From: Tissierellia bacterium
GTDB lineage: Bacteria; Bacillota; Clostridia; Tissierellales; Peptoniphilaceae
DNA: 64,000 nt
Assembly (NCBI GenBank): GCA_012728295.1
Contig: JAAYFJ010000013.1
Location: forward strand, 1-64,000
Reading direction: 5' to 3'
The position numbers and the translations under genes were made by a program. Below the pieces are notes generated by a model, which worked only from the letters and a program-made list of their open reading frames with translations, did no database searches and had not been told where the DNA came from. Position 1 is the first letter of the stretch. The number at the start of each line of letters is the position of its first letter. Positions 25,331 to 34,013 of the stretch are shown here, one piece after another.

Positions 25331-27050
25331 TGTTTTTCGCCTCTTTTATATATGCCTCTAGGATAGCATTTCTGGTTTTTAAATAATCATTAAAGTCCAC
25401 ATATTTATCTAGCACAATGTCTTCATTTTCATAGGAGATAAGGTGGTTTATTTGAAATTCGCTTCTAATTTCAGAGTAAAGATTATTGTTTTGCTTCTCT
25501 ATTATTTTAAGGATATTGAAGTCTTGGATTCCATAGAACATATTTCTTTCTCGTAGACTATGCAATGGTTTTCCATCTTTTCCTGGATATACCAGCATCA
25601 TATCACCGGCAGGCCACTTTTCAGGCTTATATACTATGTCTTCAAAAACATTTTCCACAAATATTCCATATGCCCATCGCAGCATACCTTTCATTTTAAA
25701 AAGGTAAGTATATAGTCCGAAATAGCGCTGTTCTATCAAAGGGTTTTTAATAAATGAATTTAGAGTGTCCGGGAAGCAGCAACAATACCAAGTCATTTCT
25801 GGGAAACTATCGGCTAATTTTCCCACCAGTTCACCATCTTTGCAATAGTCGCCCATGAGAATTGTATTAATTGAAAAGCTATCCAGATTGCCCTTGTACT
25901 CTTTTAAGAATTCCGGGCTGTGCAACGCATATTTAAATACCACTTCATGTGTTGTGCAGGACTCTATAAATGAAGAAAAACTTTGGAACTTTTCCAAGCT
26001 GCCTGGCTCATCGCCAATAATCTTTGTAATTTTTAAATAGTCTCTTTCGTGGAGGTGATCAAATATCATGGAAATATAAGTCTTAAGCTCATCTTTATCT
26101 CTAAGAAAATCGTATAGTTTTTCATCTTCGTCATAAACCTTAACTCGAATAGGGTCAATATAATCTTCTAAAGGTGAACCAAAGTCATATCCATGCCAAT
26201 TTCCGATTAAGCCAAATAAGTTAATTTCATCCTGAATGCCAATTTGAAAGCACAGCTCCACATATCTATCTAAATTTGAAAAATCTAAAGCTAACTTTCC
26301 ATTTTTTCTGCTAACTTTAATAATATTGTATTCATAAAGTCTGGAAGCGTTTCGGTCGATATCAAAGCATTTTTGACCAGCCCATGGGAAATCTGAAACC
26401 ACTAAATTAATAACCTTTTGACCAATAGCTTTCATACCATTTAAATAGTTTTCTATTATTTTAAAATGCTCATCGCTATAATATTCCACATCATAAACTC
26501 TAGCCCAAGAACAGGGGTGCTGCCACAAATCTAGGAAGAAACTGTCCTGAAATTCATTATCCAAATAGAAATCCAAAACATTCACATTAACATCGATAGA
26601 ATCTGTTAAGTTTTCCTTTTCATATCCTTTAGATTCATATAGCTTCAAAGAAATAACAAAGGAATCGCCCTGGAAGCTTTTAGGCACTTGCCCTGAAATA
26701 AATATTGGAATTTCTCCCTTAGGATAGTTATGGCTTTGCGATTTAAGAATAATATCCGCTTTATATAGTCCGTCATCATCTTTAACATACTCTAAAAGAT
26801 GAGGGGAAATGCCAGGAATATCTGATTCTACCGCTAATCTATAACGTCTATCTAACCCCCACCATGGCAAGTCATAGTTTTGCATAAGGTTTACACAGCT
26901 TTCATTGGGAACATTGAAGCTGGCAAAAAAACCAAACTCTTCGTTTTTCACCAAGGTCAATGATGAGATTTCATTTGTAGAATTATAATTATCCAATATA
27001 CTGCAACTATCGCCTCTGTAAAAATTGTGGGTACTATTATATAGTTTCAA
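25311..27050 (-). CDS. DUF4091 protein, glycoside-hydrolase-like
   Basis: This 579-residue protein has an N-terminal beta-rich part and a C-terminal half resembling a TIM barrel of the DUF4091 class, with aromatic and acidic blocks such as LYTYLFKMKGMLRWAYGIF and WPAGDMMLVYPGKDGKP. No signal peptide is visible, so it probably acts in the cytoplasm on an imported oligosaccharide or glycoside. It uses TTG with AGGAGGAGAG upstream and follows the ATPase remnant by 15 bases. It was probably the enzyme of a sugar-uptake operon whose transporter genes are now truncated. The reaction is not established. Confidence 0.78.
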   Translation of the reverse strand: MKLYNSTHNFYRGDSCSILDNYNSTNEISSLTLVKNEEFGFFASFNVPNESCVNLMQNYDLPWWGLDRRYRLAVESDIPGISPHLLEYVKDDDGLYKADIILKSQSHNYPKGEIPIFISGQVPKSFQGDSFVISLKLYESKGYEKENLTDSIDVNVNVLDFYLDNEFQDSFFLDLWQHPCSWARVYDVEYYSDEHFKIIENYLNGMKAIGQKVINLVVSDFPWAGQKCFDIDRNASRLYEYNIIKVSRKNGKLALDFSNLDRYVELCFQIGIQDEINLFGLIGNWHGYDFGSPLEDYIDPIRVKVYDEDEKLYDFLRDKDELKTYISMIFDHLHERDYLKITKIIGDEPGSLEKFQSFSSFIESCTTHEVVFKYALHSPEFLKEYKGNLDSFSINTILMGDYCKDGELVGKLADSFPEMTWYCCCFPDTLNSFIKNPLIEQRYFGLYTYLFKMKGMLRWAYGIFVENVFEDIVYKPEKWPAGDMMLVYPGKDGKPLHSLRERNMFYGIQDFNILKIIEKQNNNLYSEIRSEFQINHLISYENEDIVLDKYVDFNDYLKTRNAILEAYIKEAKNSGNKLD

Positions 27051-27065
27051 GTCTCTCCTCCTAGT

Positions 27066-27320
27066 TTAAATTCTCAGCCCAGATACTTTGTCGAAAACAT
27101 GGAAGTTATCGCAGTCAAATTCAATTCCGCACTTATCTCCAACTTGAAAGGCAATGCTCACATCAGCTTTTACGGTAACCTCTAAAGAGTCATTTTCAAC
27201 AGCTTTCAAATATATATACTTTTCGCTACCTAGGTTTTCGATAAGGAATATTTCAAAATCACTTCCTTGGCGAATGGTTATATGCTCAGGTCTCAATCCA
27301 ACTGCAACTTCTGTATCCAT
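27066..27320 (-). pseudogene. C-terminal remnant of a MalK/UgpC-type ABC ATPase
   Basis: Only the last 85 residues remain: VAVGLRPEHITI, then a TOBE-like beta domain with IENLGSEKYIYLKA and VGDKCGIEFDCDNFHVFD. In carbohydrate ABC ATPases this domain follows about 270 residues of nucleotide-binding domain, which is missing here together with Walker A, signature and Walker B. The sequence breaks at about 27318-27324, where it joins head-to-head with a truncated solute-binding protein gene on the other strand. No start codon with a ribosome site exists, so it is non-functional. Confidence 0.85.
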
Positions 27321-27328
27321 TATGAATA
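27314..27328. other. Deletion junction joining two divergent truncated genes
   Basis: The minus-strand ATPase remnant and the plus-strand binding-protein remnant meet here, each lacking its 5' part. The simplest ancestor is a divergent ATPase-promoter-binding protein arrangement from which one deletion removed both starts and the promoter region. The exact breakpoint is uncertain by several bases. Confidence 0.75.
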
Positions 27329-28149
27329 AAGAGATGATGGGTCAAGCGGGCTTAGAAGAAGCACCAAAGTCATGGGCAGAAATGGAAGAAAACCTTCAAG
27401 CGTTAAAAGACAAAGGTGTAATAGAATATCCATTCTTATTCCCACTTAATGCTGAAGAAAAAACTACAACTTCTTTTATGACAGTAGCTTATACAAGAAA
27501 CGGAATCGTATTTAACGATGACGACACACTTAATAGAGAAAGCGTTTTAGACACATTGACTTTGATTGACAGCTTTGTAAAGAAAGGCTATATCAATCCA
27601 CAAAGCGTTTCTACTCCTGGAATTGACACATTTAGAGGAATAAGAAATGCAGAAGGGGCATTCTTATTTGGACCAACTTCATTTATCACTAGCACCAACG
27701 ATCCTGAAGTGTCAAAAGTAGTAGGTCAAGTTACTTCAATTCCAATGCCAGGAAAAGACGGACTTGCCGTAAACACTATATCATTTACTGAAGCAGTGGG
27801 AGTTTCTCCATTCTCAGAGAACAAAGAAGCTGCTAAAGAGTTCGTAAAATGGTTCTCCAAGCCAGAAGTACAATCAGCATTAAATAAAGCTATTGGAAAC
27901 ACACCAACCAGAACCAGCGTTATTGAAACAATGGTTGCAGAAGGTATCATCCAAGATCCAGGCGCAATTGTGGAGCAATCTAAAATTGTTGAAACTCCAT
28001 TCCCTAATGGCGTTCCAAAATATTACACTAAAATGAGTACAGAAATTTTCAACATCATCAATCAAATGGGACAAGGTAAATTAACTCCTGAAGAAGCAAC
28101 TGACATGATGGTAGAAAAAGTTAATCAGTTAGTAGAAGAAAACAAATAA
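27322..28149 (+). pseudogene. C-terminal remnant of an extracellular sugar-binding protein
   Basis: About 276 residues remain of a family 1 (UgpB/MalE-like) solute-binding protein, beginning NKEMMGQAGLEEAPKSWAEM and containing GAFLFGPTSF, EFVKWFSKPEVQ and NTPTRTSV. The signal peptide, lipobox and first 120-150 residues are missing. The frame is accidentally open back to 27154, but that part is antisense to the ATPase remnant and not native. Two permease genes follow after 2 bases. Without its N-terminus the protein could not be exported. Confidence 0.85.
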
Positions 28150-28151
28150 AA

Positions 28152-29018
28152 ATGAAGAAAAAAGTTATAGCTCTACTGCTGTTACTGCCTTGCGCATTGA
28201 TAATGATATTTTCGGTGTTTTTGCCAATTATTACTACATTTGGCTATAGCCTTAAATATTTTAAATTAACAGAGCCCAATGACGAAAGGATTATAGGATT
28301 TACAAACTATAAAAACGTAATAACGAGCAGTGAATTTCATAATGCACTACTCAACAGTATAGTTATTCTTTTGGCGGTTTTGGTAATAGGCTTGGTCATA
28401 AGTTTTGTAATAGCTTTGGTGCTTAACAAAAAGACCAAGCTTACTACTTTTTTAACCGCAATAGTAATAATTCCCTGGGCTTTACCACCAATTGTAAATG
28501 GTATAATGTGGAAGTTTATCTTCTTTCCTGGCTATGGACTAATGAACCAAATCCTATTGAAATTAGGATTGGTCAATGTACCAATTTCATGGATTACCAA
28601 CAGACCACTATTTTTACTGGTAATTGCCATAGTGGTCAGTTGGAGAATAATACCTTTTTCAGCCATCGTAATCTTGGCGAATCTACAGAACATATCAAAG
28701 GATTATTACGAGGCATTTAACCTAGAGGGAGGCTCTAAATGGCAAGCGTTTAAGTATATAACGCTACCATTGCTAGTGCCATCCATAGGTGTAGTGCTAA
28801 TAAATCTTACGACTACAGCAGTGAATGTATTTGACGAAATCATTTCAATATCGGGATTCCAATTTGAAAATCAGACACTCATGGTCTACAACTACTCTCA
28901 CACATTCAATTTTCTCGACTTTGGGCTAGGAAGCACAATATCCTACGTAATAATGTTGTTGACAGGGGTCTTTGGATATCTATATGTCAGGAACATGACA
29001 GTGGAAAAGGTATATTAG
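28152..29018 (+). CDS. Sugar ABC transporter permease (UgpA/MalF-like)
   Basis: This 288-residue protein has six membrane helices and the EAA loop for ATPase contact (YEAFNLEGGSKWQAFKYITL), typical of carbohydrate-uptake permeases. Its start lies 2 bases after the binding-protein remnant, so it relied on that gene's promoter and translation. It is intact, but the ATPase and binding protein of the system are truncated, so it may be unexpressed or may work with an ATPase and binding protein from elsewhere in the genome. Confidence 0.9.
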   Translation: MKKKVIALLLLLPCALIMIFSVFLPIITTFGYSLKYFKLTEPNDERIIGFTNYKNVITSSEFHNALLNSIVILLAVLVIGLVISFVIALVLNKKTKLTTFLTAIVIIPWALPPIVNGIMWKFIFFPGYGLMNQILLKLGLVNVPISWITNRPLFLLVIAIVVSWRIIPFSAIVILANLQNISKDYYEAFNLEGGSKWQAFKYITLPLLVPSIGVVLINLTTTAVNVFDEIISISGFQFENQTLMVYNYSHTFNFLDFGLGSTISYVIMLLTGVFGYLYVRNMTVEKVY

Positions 29019-29027
29019 GTGAATGCC

Positions 29028-29867
29028 ATGAGAAAAAAATCAAACTTTTTATACATTGCAGCTGTGGTATTTATTATTGTATTTAGCTTGGGACCAATAC
29101 TGTGGAGTTTTGTAATCAGCGTAACTCCCGAAAATGAAATGCTTAAAGCAAGCACAAGTATCTTGCCACAAGAGCCGATGCTAGACAACTACAAGTCTAT
29201 TTTTGACACTAGCACAAAAGAACATCAAGTTGCCTTTAAAGGTCTAAAAAACAGCCTGCTCATGTCAGGATTGACATTGATAATAGGTGTTCCAACATCG
29301 TTAATAACAGCATATGCTTTGGCACGATATGATTTTAAAGGCAAGAAGATGTTTGTCAACCTGTTGCTATTGACCATTGTAATCCCTGCATTTGCAACAC
29401 TTATTCCGGTGTATTCAATCTTTAGAAAGTTGGGGCTACTGGACAATGTGTTCTGGACATCTGTAATATATTTATCATCGTTTTTGCCATTGAATACGTG
29501 GATAATAATGAACTATATTAAAGAGATTCCGAAAGAATTGTGGCAAGCAGCAGCCATAGATGGATTTAATGAAAGACAAATATTCTTTAAAATTGCAGTC
29601 CCCATATGCTGCCCGATAATATTAACCAGCGTATTAATTATGTTTATAATGTCGTGGAAACAATATATCATTCCTATGATTTTGATTTCCTCGCATAAGC
29701 ATAAGATGCTTACCATGGTAATGTCGGAGTTTATGACAAGGGATGCAATAAAGTATGGAATTATTGCCGCAGTGGGTATTGTTTCTATAATTCCGCCCGC
29801 AATAGTAGCTATGATTTTCAGGAAGTTTTTAGTATCAGGGCTTACAGCAGGCACAGTTAAACAATAA
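29028..29867 (+). CDS. Sugar ABC transporter permease (UgpE/MalG-like)
   Basis: This 279-residue protein has six helices, with the EAA loop LWQAAAIDGFNERQIFFKIA. It is the second permease of the pair. I place the start at ATG 29028, because AGGTGA is spaced correctly for it and overlaps the in-frame GTG at 29019. It overlaps or abuts the first permease stop, so the pair is coupled. It ends in a strong terminator. The same doubt about expression applies because the upstream operon promoter was deleted. Confidence 0.9.
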   Translation: MRKKSNFLYIAAVVFIIVFSLGPILWSFVISVTPENEMLKASTSILPQEPMLDNYKSIFDTSTKEHQVAFKGLKNSLLMSGLTLIIGVPTSLITAYALARYDFKGKKMFVNLLLLTIVIPAFATLIPVYSIFRKLGLLDNVFWTSVIYLSSFLPLNTWIIMNYIKEIPKELWQAAAIDGFNERQIFFKIAVPICCPIILTSVLIMFIMSWKQYIIPMILISSHKHKMLTMVMSEFMTRDAIKYGIIAAVGIVSIIPPAIVAMIFRKFLVSGLTAGTVKQ

Positions 29868-29881
29868 AATAAAAAAACAAG

Positions 29882-29920
29882 ATGGCATTGCAATGAAAAA
29901 TGGTTGCAATGTCATTTTTA
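29882..29920 (+). terminator. Terminator of the truncated sugar-uptake operon
   Basis: ATGGCATTGCAA (29882-29893) pairs with TTGCAATGTCAT (29904-29915), with one G-U pair, then TTTTT. Confidence 0.8.
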
Positions 29921-30023
29921 TTTGGAAATATTAGGAAGATAGTTCCTTGGTTCCCCTCGTTCCTTGAGAATAGATATGCTCTTTGCTATAATGGGGGTGA
30001 TATTTATAAGGAGGTGAATATTA

Positions 30024-30364
30024 TGAGTTATCCACCATGCCCAAAATGTAATTCTAAATATACTTACGAGGACATGTGGAATTATGTGTGCCCGGAATGC
30101 GGAAATGAATGGGCACAAGAAGGGAAGCAAGAAGAAGAGAAAGCTAATACTATCAAAGATGCCCATGGTCAAGAGCTGTTAGCTGGAGATAAAGTAAGCG
30201 TAATAAGAGATTTGAAAATGGGGAAAGATGTAATAAAGCAAGGGACCATTGTTAGAAATATTAGGATATTAGATGAACCTGTAAATGGACATGATATTGA
30301 AGCCAAAGTTGATGGCGTTGGCAGTGTATATTTAAAGGGCGAAGTAGTAAAGAAGTTGGTGTAA
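30024..30364 (+). CDS. PhnA/YjdM-family zinc-ribbon protein
   Basis: This 113-residue protein has an N-terminal zinc ribbon (PPCPKCNSKYTYED and YVCPECGNEW) and a C-terminal PhnA domain (LLAGDKVSVIRDLKMG, then IVRNIRI and VYLKGEVVKKLV). YjdM is a widely conserved family named after the phn locus, but it is not required for phosphonate use and its role is unclear. The ATG at 30024 is set by AAGGAGGTGA; the frame is open further upstream without a ribosome site. It is monocistronic with its own terminator. Confidence 0.88.
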
Positions 30365-30393
30365 AAGGAAGGCAGGTACGCCTTCTTTTTTTG
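30364..30393 (+). terminator. Terminator of the PhnA-like gene
   Basis: GAAGGC (30368-30373) pairs with GCCTTC (30380-30385), extended by A/T pairs, then a run of T. Confidence 0.8.
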
Positions 30394-30475
30394 TGCGAAA
30401 AAAATATATAATGATTGAAAAATTTTGGTAGATATTTAATAATGTAGGTAGTAGAAAAAGAACAGGGGGGATATA

Positions 30476-31483
30476 GTGGATAACAAGAAAAAAATACGCA
30501 CCATAGCAACGCTGTTTATCTTGCTTATTCTAGTAGGAGCCATAGGATATTCCTTGCTACTTAAAGTAAGCTTAGTAGATTCGCTTTATATGACCATAAT
30601 CACTATATCAACTGTTGGATATAAGGAAGTTGCCTTAATGAATCCGGCGGCAAAAATATTCTCCATAATAATAATTTTTTGGGGAGTTGGCGTTGTCGGT
30701 TATACATTTACAACGTTGGTAGTTATGTTTGTAGAAGGTAAAATTCATGATATGTGGAGGGGCAAAATGACAGACAACAAGATTTCAAAAATGAAAGATC
30801 ATTATATTCTATGTGGTTATGGTAGAACAGGCGAGATTATAGTAGAAGAGTTTATTAAGAAAAACATTGAATTTGTAGTAATAGAAGAAGATATGGACCT
30901 ATATTACGAGCTTTTGGAAAAAGGAGTATTGGTGCTTCACGGAAATTCCAACGAAGAGGATATGCTAAAAGCGGCGAAAGTTGAAAGTGCCAAAGGATTA
31001 ATAAGTGCCATGCCCAACGATGTGGAAAACATAGTGACAGTTCTAACGGCTAGAAACTTAAACCCAGATCTATATATTATCTCCAAAGCTATAGATAAAA
31101 CTGCGCCTAAAAAGTTGATAAAAGCCGGGGCAGATAATACCCTATCCACCACCGAAATAGGCGGGAAAAGAATGGCAGCGTTAATGCTACGACCTAATAT
31201 CATCAGTTTTTTAGATGTAATAACCCACGTGGGAGATATGGAACTGGACTTAGAAAATGTATTTATAAATGAAAACTCCACGTTGGACGGGGTGCAGTTA
31301 AAAGATGCAGATATACCACAGAAAACAGGGCTAATTGTATTTGCAATAAAAGCTAAAGACAGTGGAGAGATGCTTGTAAACCCTAGCTCAAATTATCAGT
31401 TTAGAAATGGGGATTGCTTAATTGTTCTAGGAACAGAAGAACAAACGGATAAATTAAAAATGTTAGCAGGAGATAGAAGTTAA
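30476..31483 (+). CDS. Potassium channel with RCK (TrkA) domains, MthK-like
   Basis: This 335-residue protein has two membrane helices around a pore loop with the K+ selectivity filter TVGY (residues 46-49), then an RCK_N domain with Rossmann motif ILCGYGRTGEIIVEEF and a C-terminal RCK_C domain. This is the layout of MthK-type channels gated by ligand binding (Ca2+ or nucleotides) in the cytoplasm, and it would move K+ across the membrane. The start is GTG, close behind GGGGGG. It is monocistronic, closed by a terminator, and convergent with the next gene. Confidence 0.9.
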   Translation: MDNKKKIRTIATLFILLILVGAIGYSLLLKVSLVDSLYMTIITISTVGYKEVALMNPAAKIFSIIIIFWGVGVVGYTFTTLVVMFVEGKIHDMWRGKMTDNKISKMKDHYILCGYGRTGEIIVEEFIKKNIEFVVIEEDMDLYYELLEKGVLVLHGNSNEEDMLKAAKVESAKGLISAMPNDVENIVTVLTARNLNPDLYIISKAIDKTAPKKLIKAGADNTLSTTEIGGKRMAALMLRPNIISFLDVITHVGDMELDLENVFINENSTLDGVQLKDADIPQKTGLIVFAIKAKDSGEMLVNPSSNYQFRNGDCLIVLGTEEQTDKLKMLAGDRS

Positions 31484-31490
31484 AATGGAA

Positions 31491-31526
31491 AAGCAAGTGC
31501 CACCATTGGTGTGCACTTGCTTTTTT
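31491..31526 (+). terminator. Terminator of the potassium channel gene
   Basis: AAGCAAGTGC (31491-31500) pairs with GCACTTGC (31513-31520) and TT, then T6. Confidence 0.85.
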
Positions 31527-31545
31527 GTCAATCCAAGCCTAGCTA

Positions 31546-31920
31546 TTATAACAATTGTTTACTGGATTTTACGTTTACTAACAAAACCCTATTTAAAAAT
31601 GGATATTTTGCCTTCATTTCATCAAAATATTCGCCTTCAGATAAAAATTCAGCTACGCCCTCTACTCTAAATCCTGTTCCTTGATAACCATTAAAACCTT
31701 CAACAGCTCTAGAACCTAAAGTTATTATTAATCGATTATTGACTTTCACATCACCTTCAGTGGAGTTCATACCTGCTGCAGGGATTAGTATTTTGTCGTT
31801 ATCCTTAATCACTAGATACGAGTTCCAAGTACATGTTACATGTGGATCTTCATTTCCCCAAGATGTGATAGAAACTACACCTTCGTTGGCAATTACTTCT
31901 AAGAACTTTTCACTTAACAT
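31546..31920 (-). CDS. Pyridoxamine 5'-phosphate oxidase-family FMN-binding protein
   Basis: This 124-residue protein has the split-barrel fold of the PNPOx-like family: FLEVIANEGVVSITSWGNEDPHVTCTWNSY, then ILIPAAGMNSTEGDVKVNN and GFRVEGVAEFL. Small members such as this bind FMN and often have unknown substrates. They are common in anaerobic Clostridia and are not the vitamin B6 enzyme itself. The start is ATG at 31920 after AGGAGG; the frame is open upstream without a better site. Monocistronic. Confidence 0.85.
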   Translation of the reverse strand: MLSEKFLEVIANEGVVSITSWGNEDPHVTCTWNSYLVIKDNDKILIPAAGMNSTEGDVKVNNRLIITLGSRAVEGFNGYQGTGFRVEGVAEFLSEGEYFDEMKAKYPFLNRVLLVNVKSSKQLL

Positions 31921-32033
31921 AAGCCCCTCCTTAATGGTCAAATAGTTTGATTATTATTCAATGTTGATCTATTAAAATACCCATTTATTATTATAATATA
32001 CAAAACACTAATATATTGGGAGTGGCTGAAATC

Positions 32034-32139
32034 AAAACCAGATGTGCTGATTCGGCCGGTCTCGTACCCTTCCGTTCCCCTGATTGTTTATTATTATATT
32101 TTTATAGGATCGGAATGGCATGAAGCACATTCCCTACAA
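32034..32139. repeat. Intergenic repeat element, copy 1
   Basis: The unit starts with AAAACCAG and ends with a 69-bp stretch (32071-32139) that contains GGATCGGAATGGCAT and is nearly repeated at 32211-32280. It lies in a 480-bp gene-free region before the alkaline phosphatase. It resembles small non-coding repeats of Clostridia but is not a named family known to me. Confidence 0.65.
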
Positions 32140-32178
32140 AAACCTTTGTCGTATTCGCTGTAGGGCAAAATCGTTTTT

Positions 32179-32280
32179 AAAACCAGCTGTAGGGAGCTGC
32201 CTTGTGCTGCTCCGTTCCTCTTAAATCTTTTATATTATATTTTTATGGGATCGGAATGGCATAAAGCACATCCCCTACAA
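32179..32280. repeat. Intergenic repeat element, copy 2
   Basis: This begins AAAACCAG and ends CCCCTACAA, parallel to the first copy at a distance of about 141-145 bp. Within this copy, TGTAGGGAGCTG...CTCCGTTCC (32189-32218) is roughly complementary to the end segment 32243-32280, so the unit can fold into a long imperfect hairpin. Confidence 0.65.
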
Positions 32281-32320
32281 CCCCATTTTACATGTTTGCC
32301 ATACAAAGGCATTATAATAT

Positions 32321-32374
32321 TTTACCTCCATTTCACATAGGGGCAATTCAGACTTTACATGCTTAGAGTATAAT
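32321..32374 (+). promoter_or_regulatory. Possible Pho boxes and -10 of the alkaline phosphatase gene
   Basis: TTTACC (32321) and TTCACA (32332) lie 11 bp apart, and TTTACA (32354) lies 22 bp further. This is the helical repeat spacing of PhoP boxes in Bacillus. A TATAAT box follows at 32369-32374 with no good -35, as expected of an activated promoter. Confidence 0.4.
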
Positions 32375-32404
32375 CGGTTTGAACAAAATAATAAGGAGGT
32401 AAAA

Positions 32405-33952
32405 ATGTTCAAATTTAATAAGAGAATAGCATTAGGTTTGTTAGCAGTTATGACTGTGGTTTCTGCGGTGTTTTCTCCAATGGAGCAGTTGCTTGTAAAG
32501 AACGCACATCCGACAGCACAGGTTGAGGCAGCAGGTTCAAACACATCTGCAACAATACCGGCGAAGAAGGCACCTAAGTACTTATTTCTATTTATTGGGG
32601 ATGGTATGGCCCACGTGCAAGTGCAAGCAGCTCAGGTTTACAAGGGAAATAACAAATATGGTGAAGTTAAACCAGAACTTATAAATTTTTCAAAATTTCC
32701 TGTAACCGGTGTTGCTACAACCCATGACTCCACTTCATTTGCTCCCGATTCAGCTTCTACTGCTACATCATTATCTAGTGGAACGAAAACTCATAGCGGA
32801 GTAATTGGCCTTACTACAGACAAGAAAACATCTGTGGAGACCATTGCTGAAAAAGCGAAACAAGCAGATATGAAGGTTGGTATTATTTCATCTGTTACAT
32901 TAAACCATGCAACTCCTGCAGCTTTTTGGGCGAATGTAGAGTCTAGAGGCCAATATTATGATATTGGACTTCAAATGGCACAGACTGATTTCGATTATTT
33001 TGCTGGTGGAAGTCTAGGTCAGAGAACAGGAAAAGAGAAGGATAAAAAAGACCTTTATGAAATTTTAAAAGAAAGCGGCTATAAAGTAACTGAAACTAGG
33101 GCGGATTTCGAAGAAATAAAAGCCGGTGATAAAGTATATGCAGTTTCTGAAAGACTTCAAGATTCAGGCTCTATGCCTTATACCATAGACCAAGTGGATA
33201 GCGACATTACTTTGGCGGATTATGTAAAAAAGGGAATAGAAGTACTTGATAATGAAAAAGGCTTTTTTATGATGGTTGAGTCTGGCAAAATTGACTGGGC
33301 TTGTCACGCCAACGATGCAGGGACAGTTATCCACGAAGTAATAGGATATGAAGAAGCCATTGCAGAAGCCATTGCATTTTATGAAAAGCATCCTGAGGAC
33401 ACTCTAATCCTTGTTACTGGTGACCATGAGACTGGTGGATTGACCATTGGACATGCTACTATGGGATATGATACAGCTTTTGACATGATTGAAAAGCAAA
33501 AGATGAGCTATGTAGATTTCGACACAAAGTTTGAGGAAATGAAGAAATCTAATCCTGAGTTAAAGCTTTCTACAGTATTAGCTGAAATAGAAGAAACTTT
33601 TGGATTGAAGGTTAAGCCTGATGTAGCAGAAGGCGAGGAAATCGAGGATCCATTTGTGTTGACTAAGTATGAATATGAAATGCTAAAAAATGCTTTTGAA
33701 GAATCGATGAAACCGGAAGATAATAGGGCAGAAACACAAGAAACGGGTCTATTATACGGTGGCTACAATCCGATTTCCGTAACGCTTACACACATTCTAA
33801 ACAATAAAGCGGGAATTGGTTGGACCTCATATGCTCATACAGGAGTTCCTGTGGCTGTATATGCATTAGGGGCAACTGCAGAGAATTATGGCGGATACTA
33901 CGACAATACCGATATTTTCTTCAAGATGATGGATAGCTTAAAGTTGAAGTAA
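32405..33952 (+). CDS. Secreted alkaline phosphatase (PhoA family)
   Basis: This 515-residue enzyme has an N-terminal signal peptide without lipobox. Active-site elements run in order: IGDGM with metal-binding D66, the nucleophile S116 in PDSAST, NHATPAAFWAN, a metal-binding segment TGDHETGGLTIG and a final HTGVPV. It hydrolyses phosphomonoesters outside the cell. AATAAGGAGG precedes the ATG. The upstream region has hexamers at 11-bp spacing, suggesting induction by phosphate starvation. It is monocistronic and ends in a strong terminator. Confidence 0.93.
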   Translation: MFKFNKRIALGLLAVMTVVSAVFSPMEQLLVKNAHPTAQVEAAGSNTSATIPAKKAPKYLFLFIGDGMAHVQVQAAQVYKGNNKYGEVKPELINFSKFPVTGVATTHDSTSFAPDSASTATSLSSGTKTHSGVIGLTTDKKTSVETIAEKAKQADMKVGIISSVTLNHATPAAFWANVESRGQYYDIGLQMAQTDFDYFAGGSLGQRTGKEKDKKDLYEILKESGYKVTETRADFEEIKAGDKVYAVSERLQDSGSMPYTIDQVDSDITLADYVKKGIEVLDNEKGFFMMVESGKIDWACHANDAGTVIHEVIGYEEAIAEAIAFYEKHPEDTLILVTGDHETGGLTIGHATMGYDTAFDMIEKQKMSYVDFDTKFEEMKKSNPELKLSTVLAEIEETFGLKVKPDVAEGEEIEDPFVLTKYEYEMLKNAFEESMKPEDNRAETQETGLLYGGYNPISVTLTHILNNKAGIGWTSYAHTGVPVAVYALGATAENYGGYYDNTDIFFKMMDSLKLK

Positions 33953-33964
33953 TAGCCTTACGGC

Positions 33965-33998
33965 ATTGGGGCGAACGTTTGTTCGCTCCAATTTTTTA
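33965..33998 (+). terminator. Terminator of the alkaline phosphatase gene
   Basis: ATTGGGGCGAAC (33965-33976) pairs with GTTCGCTCCAAT (33981-33992), with one mismatch, then T6. Confidence 0.85.
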
Positions 33999-34013
33999 TT
34001 AGGGGGAAGGACA

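Noticed and set aside
27154-27321. N-terminal extension of the sugar-binding protein
   Set aside because: These codons are antisense to the ATPase TOBE domain; they carry no signal peptide and are open by chance across the deletion junction.
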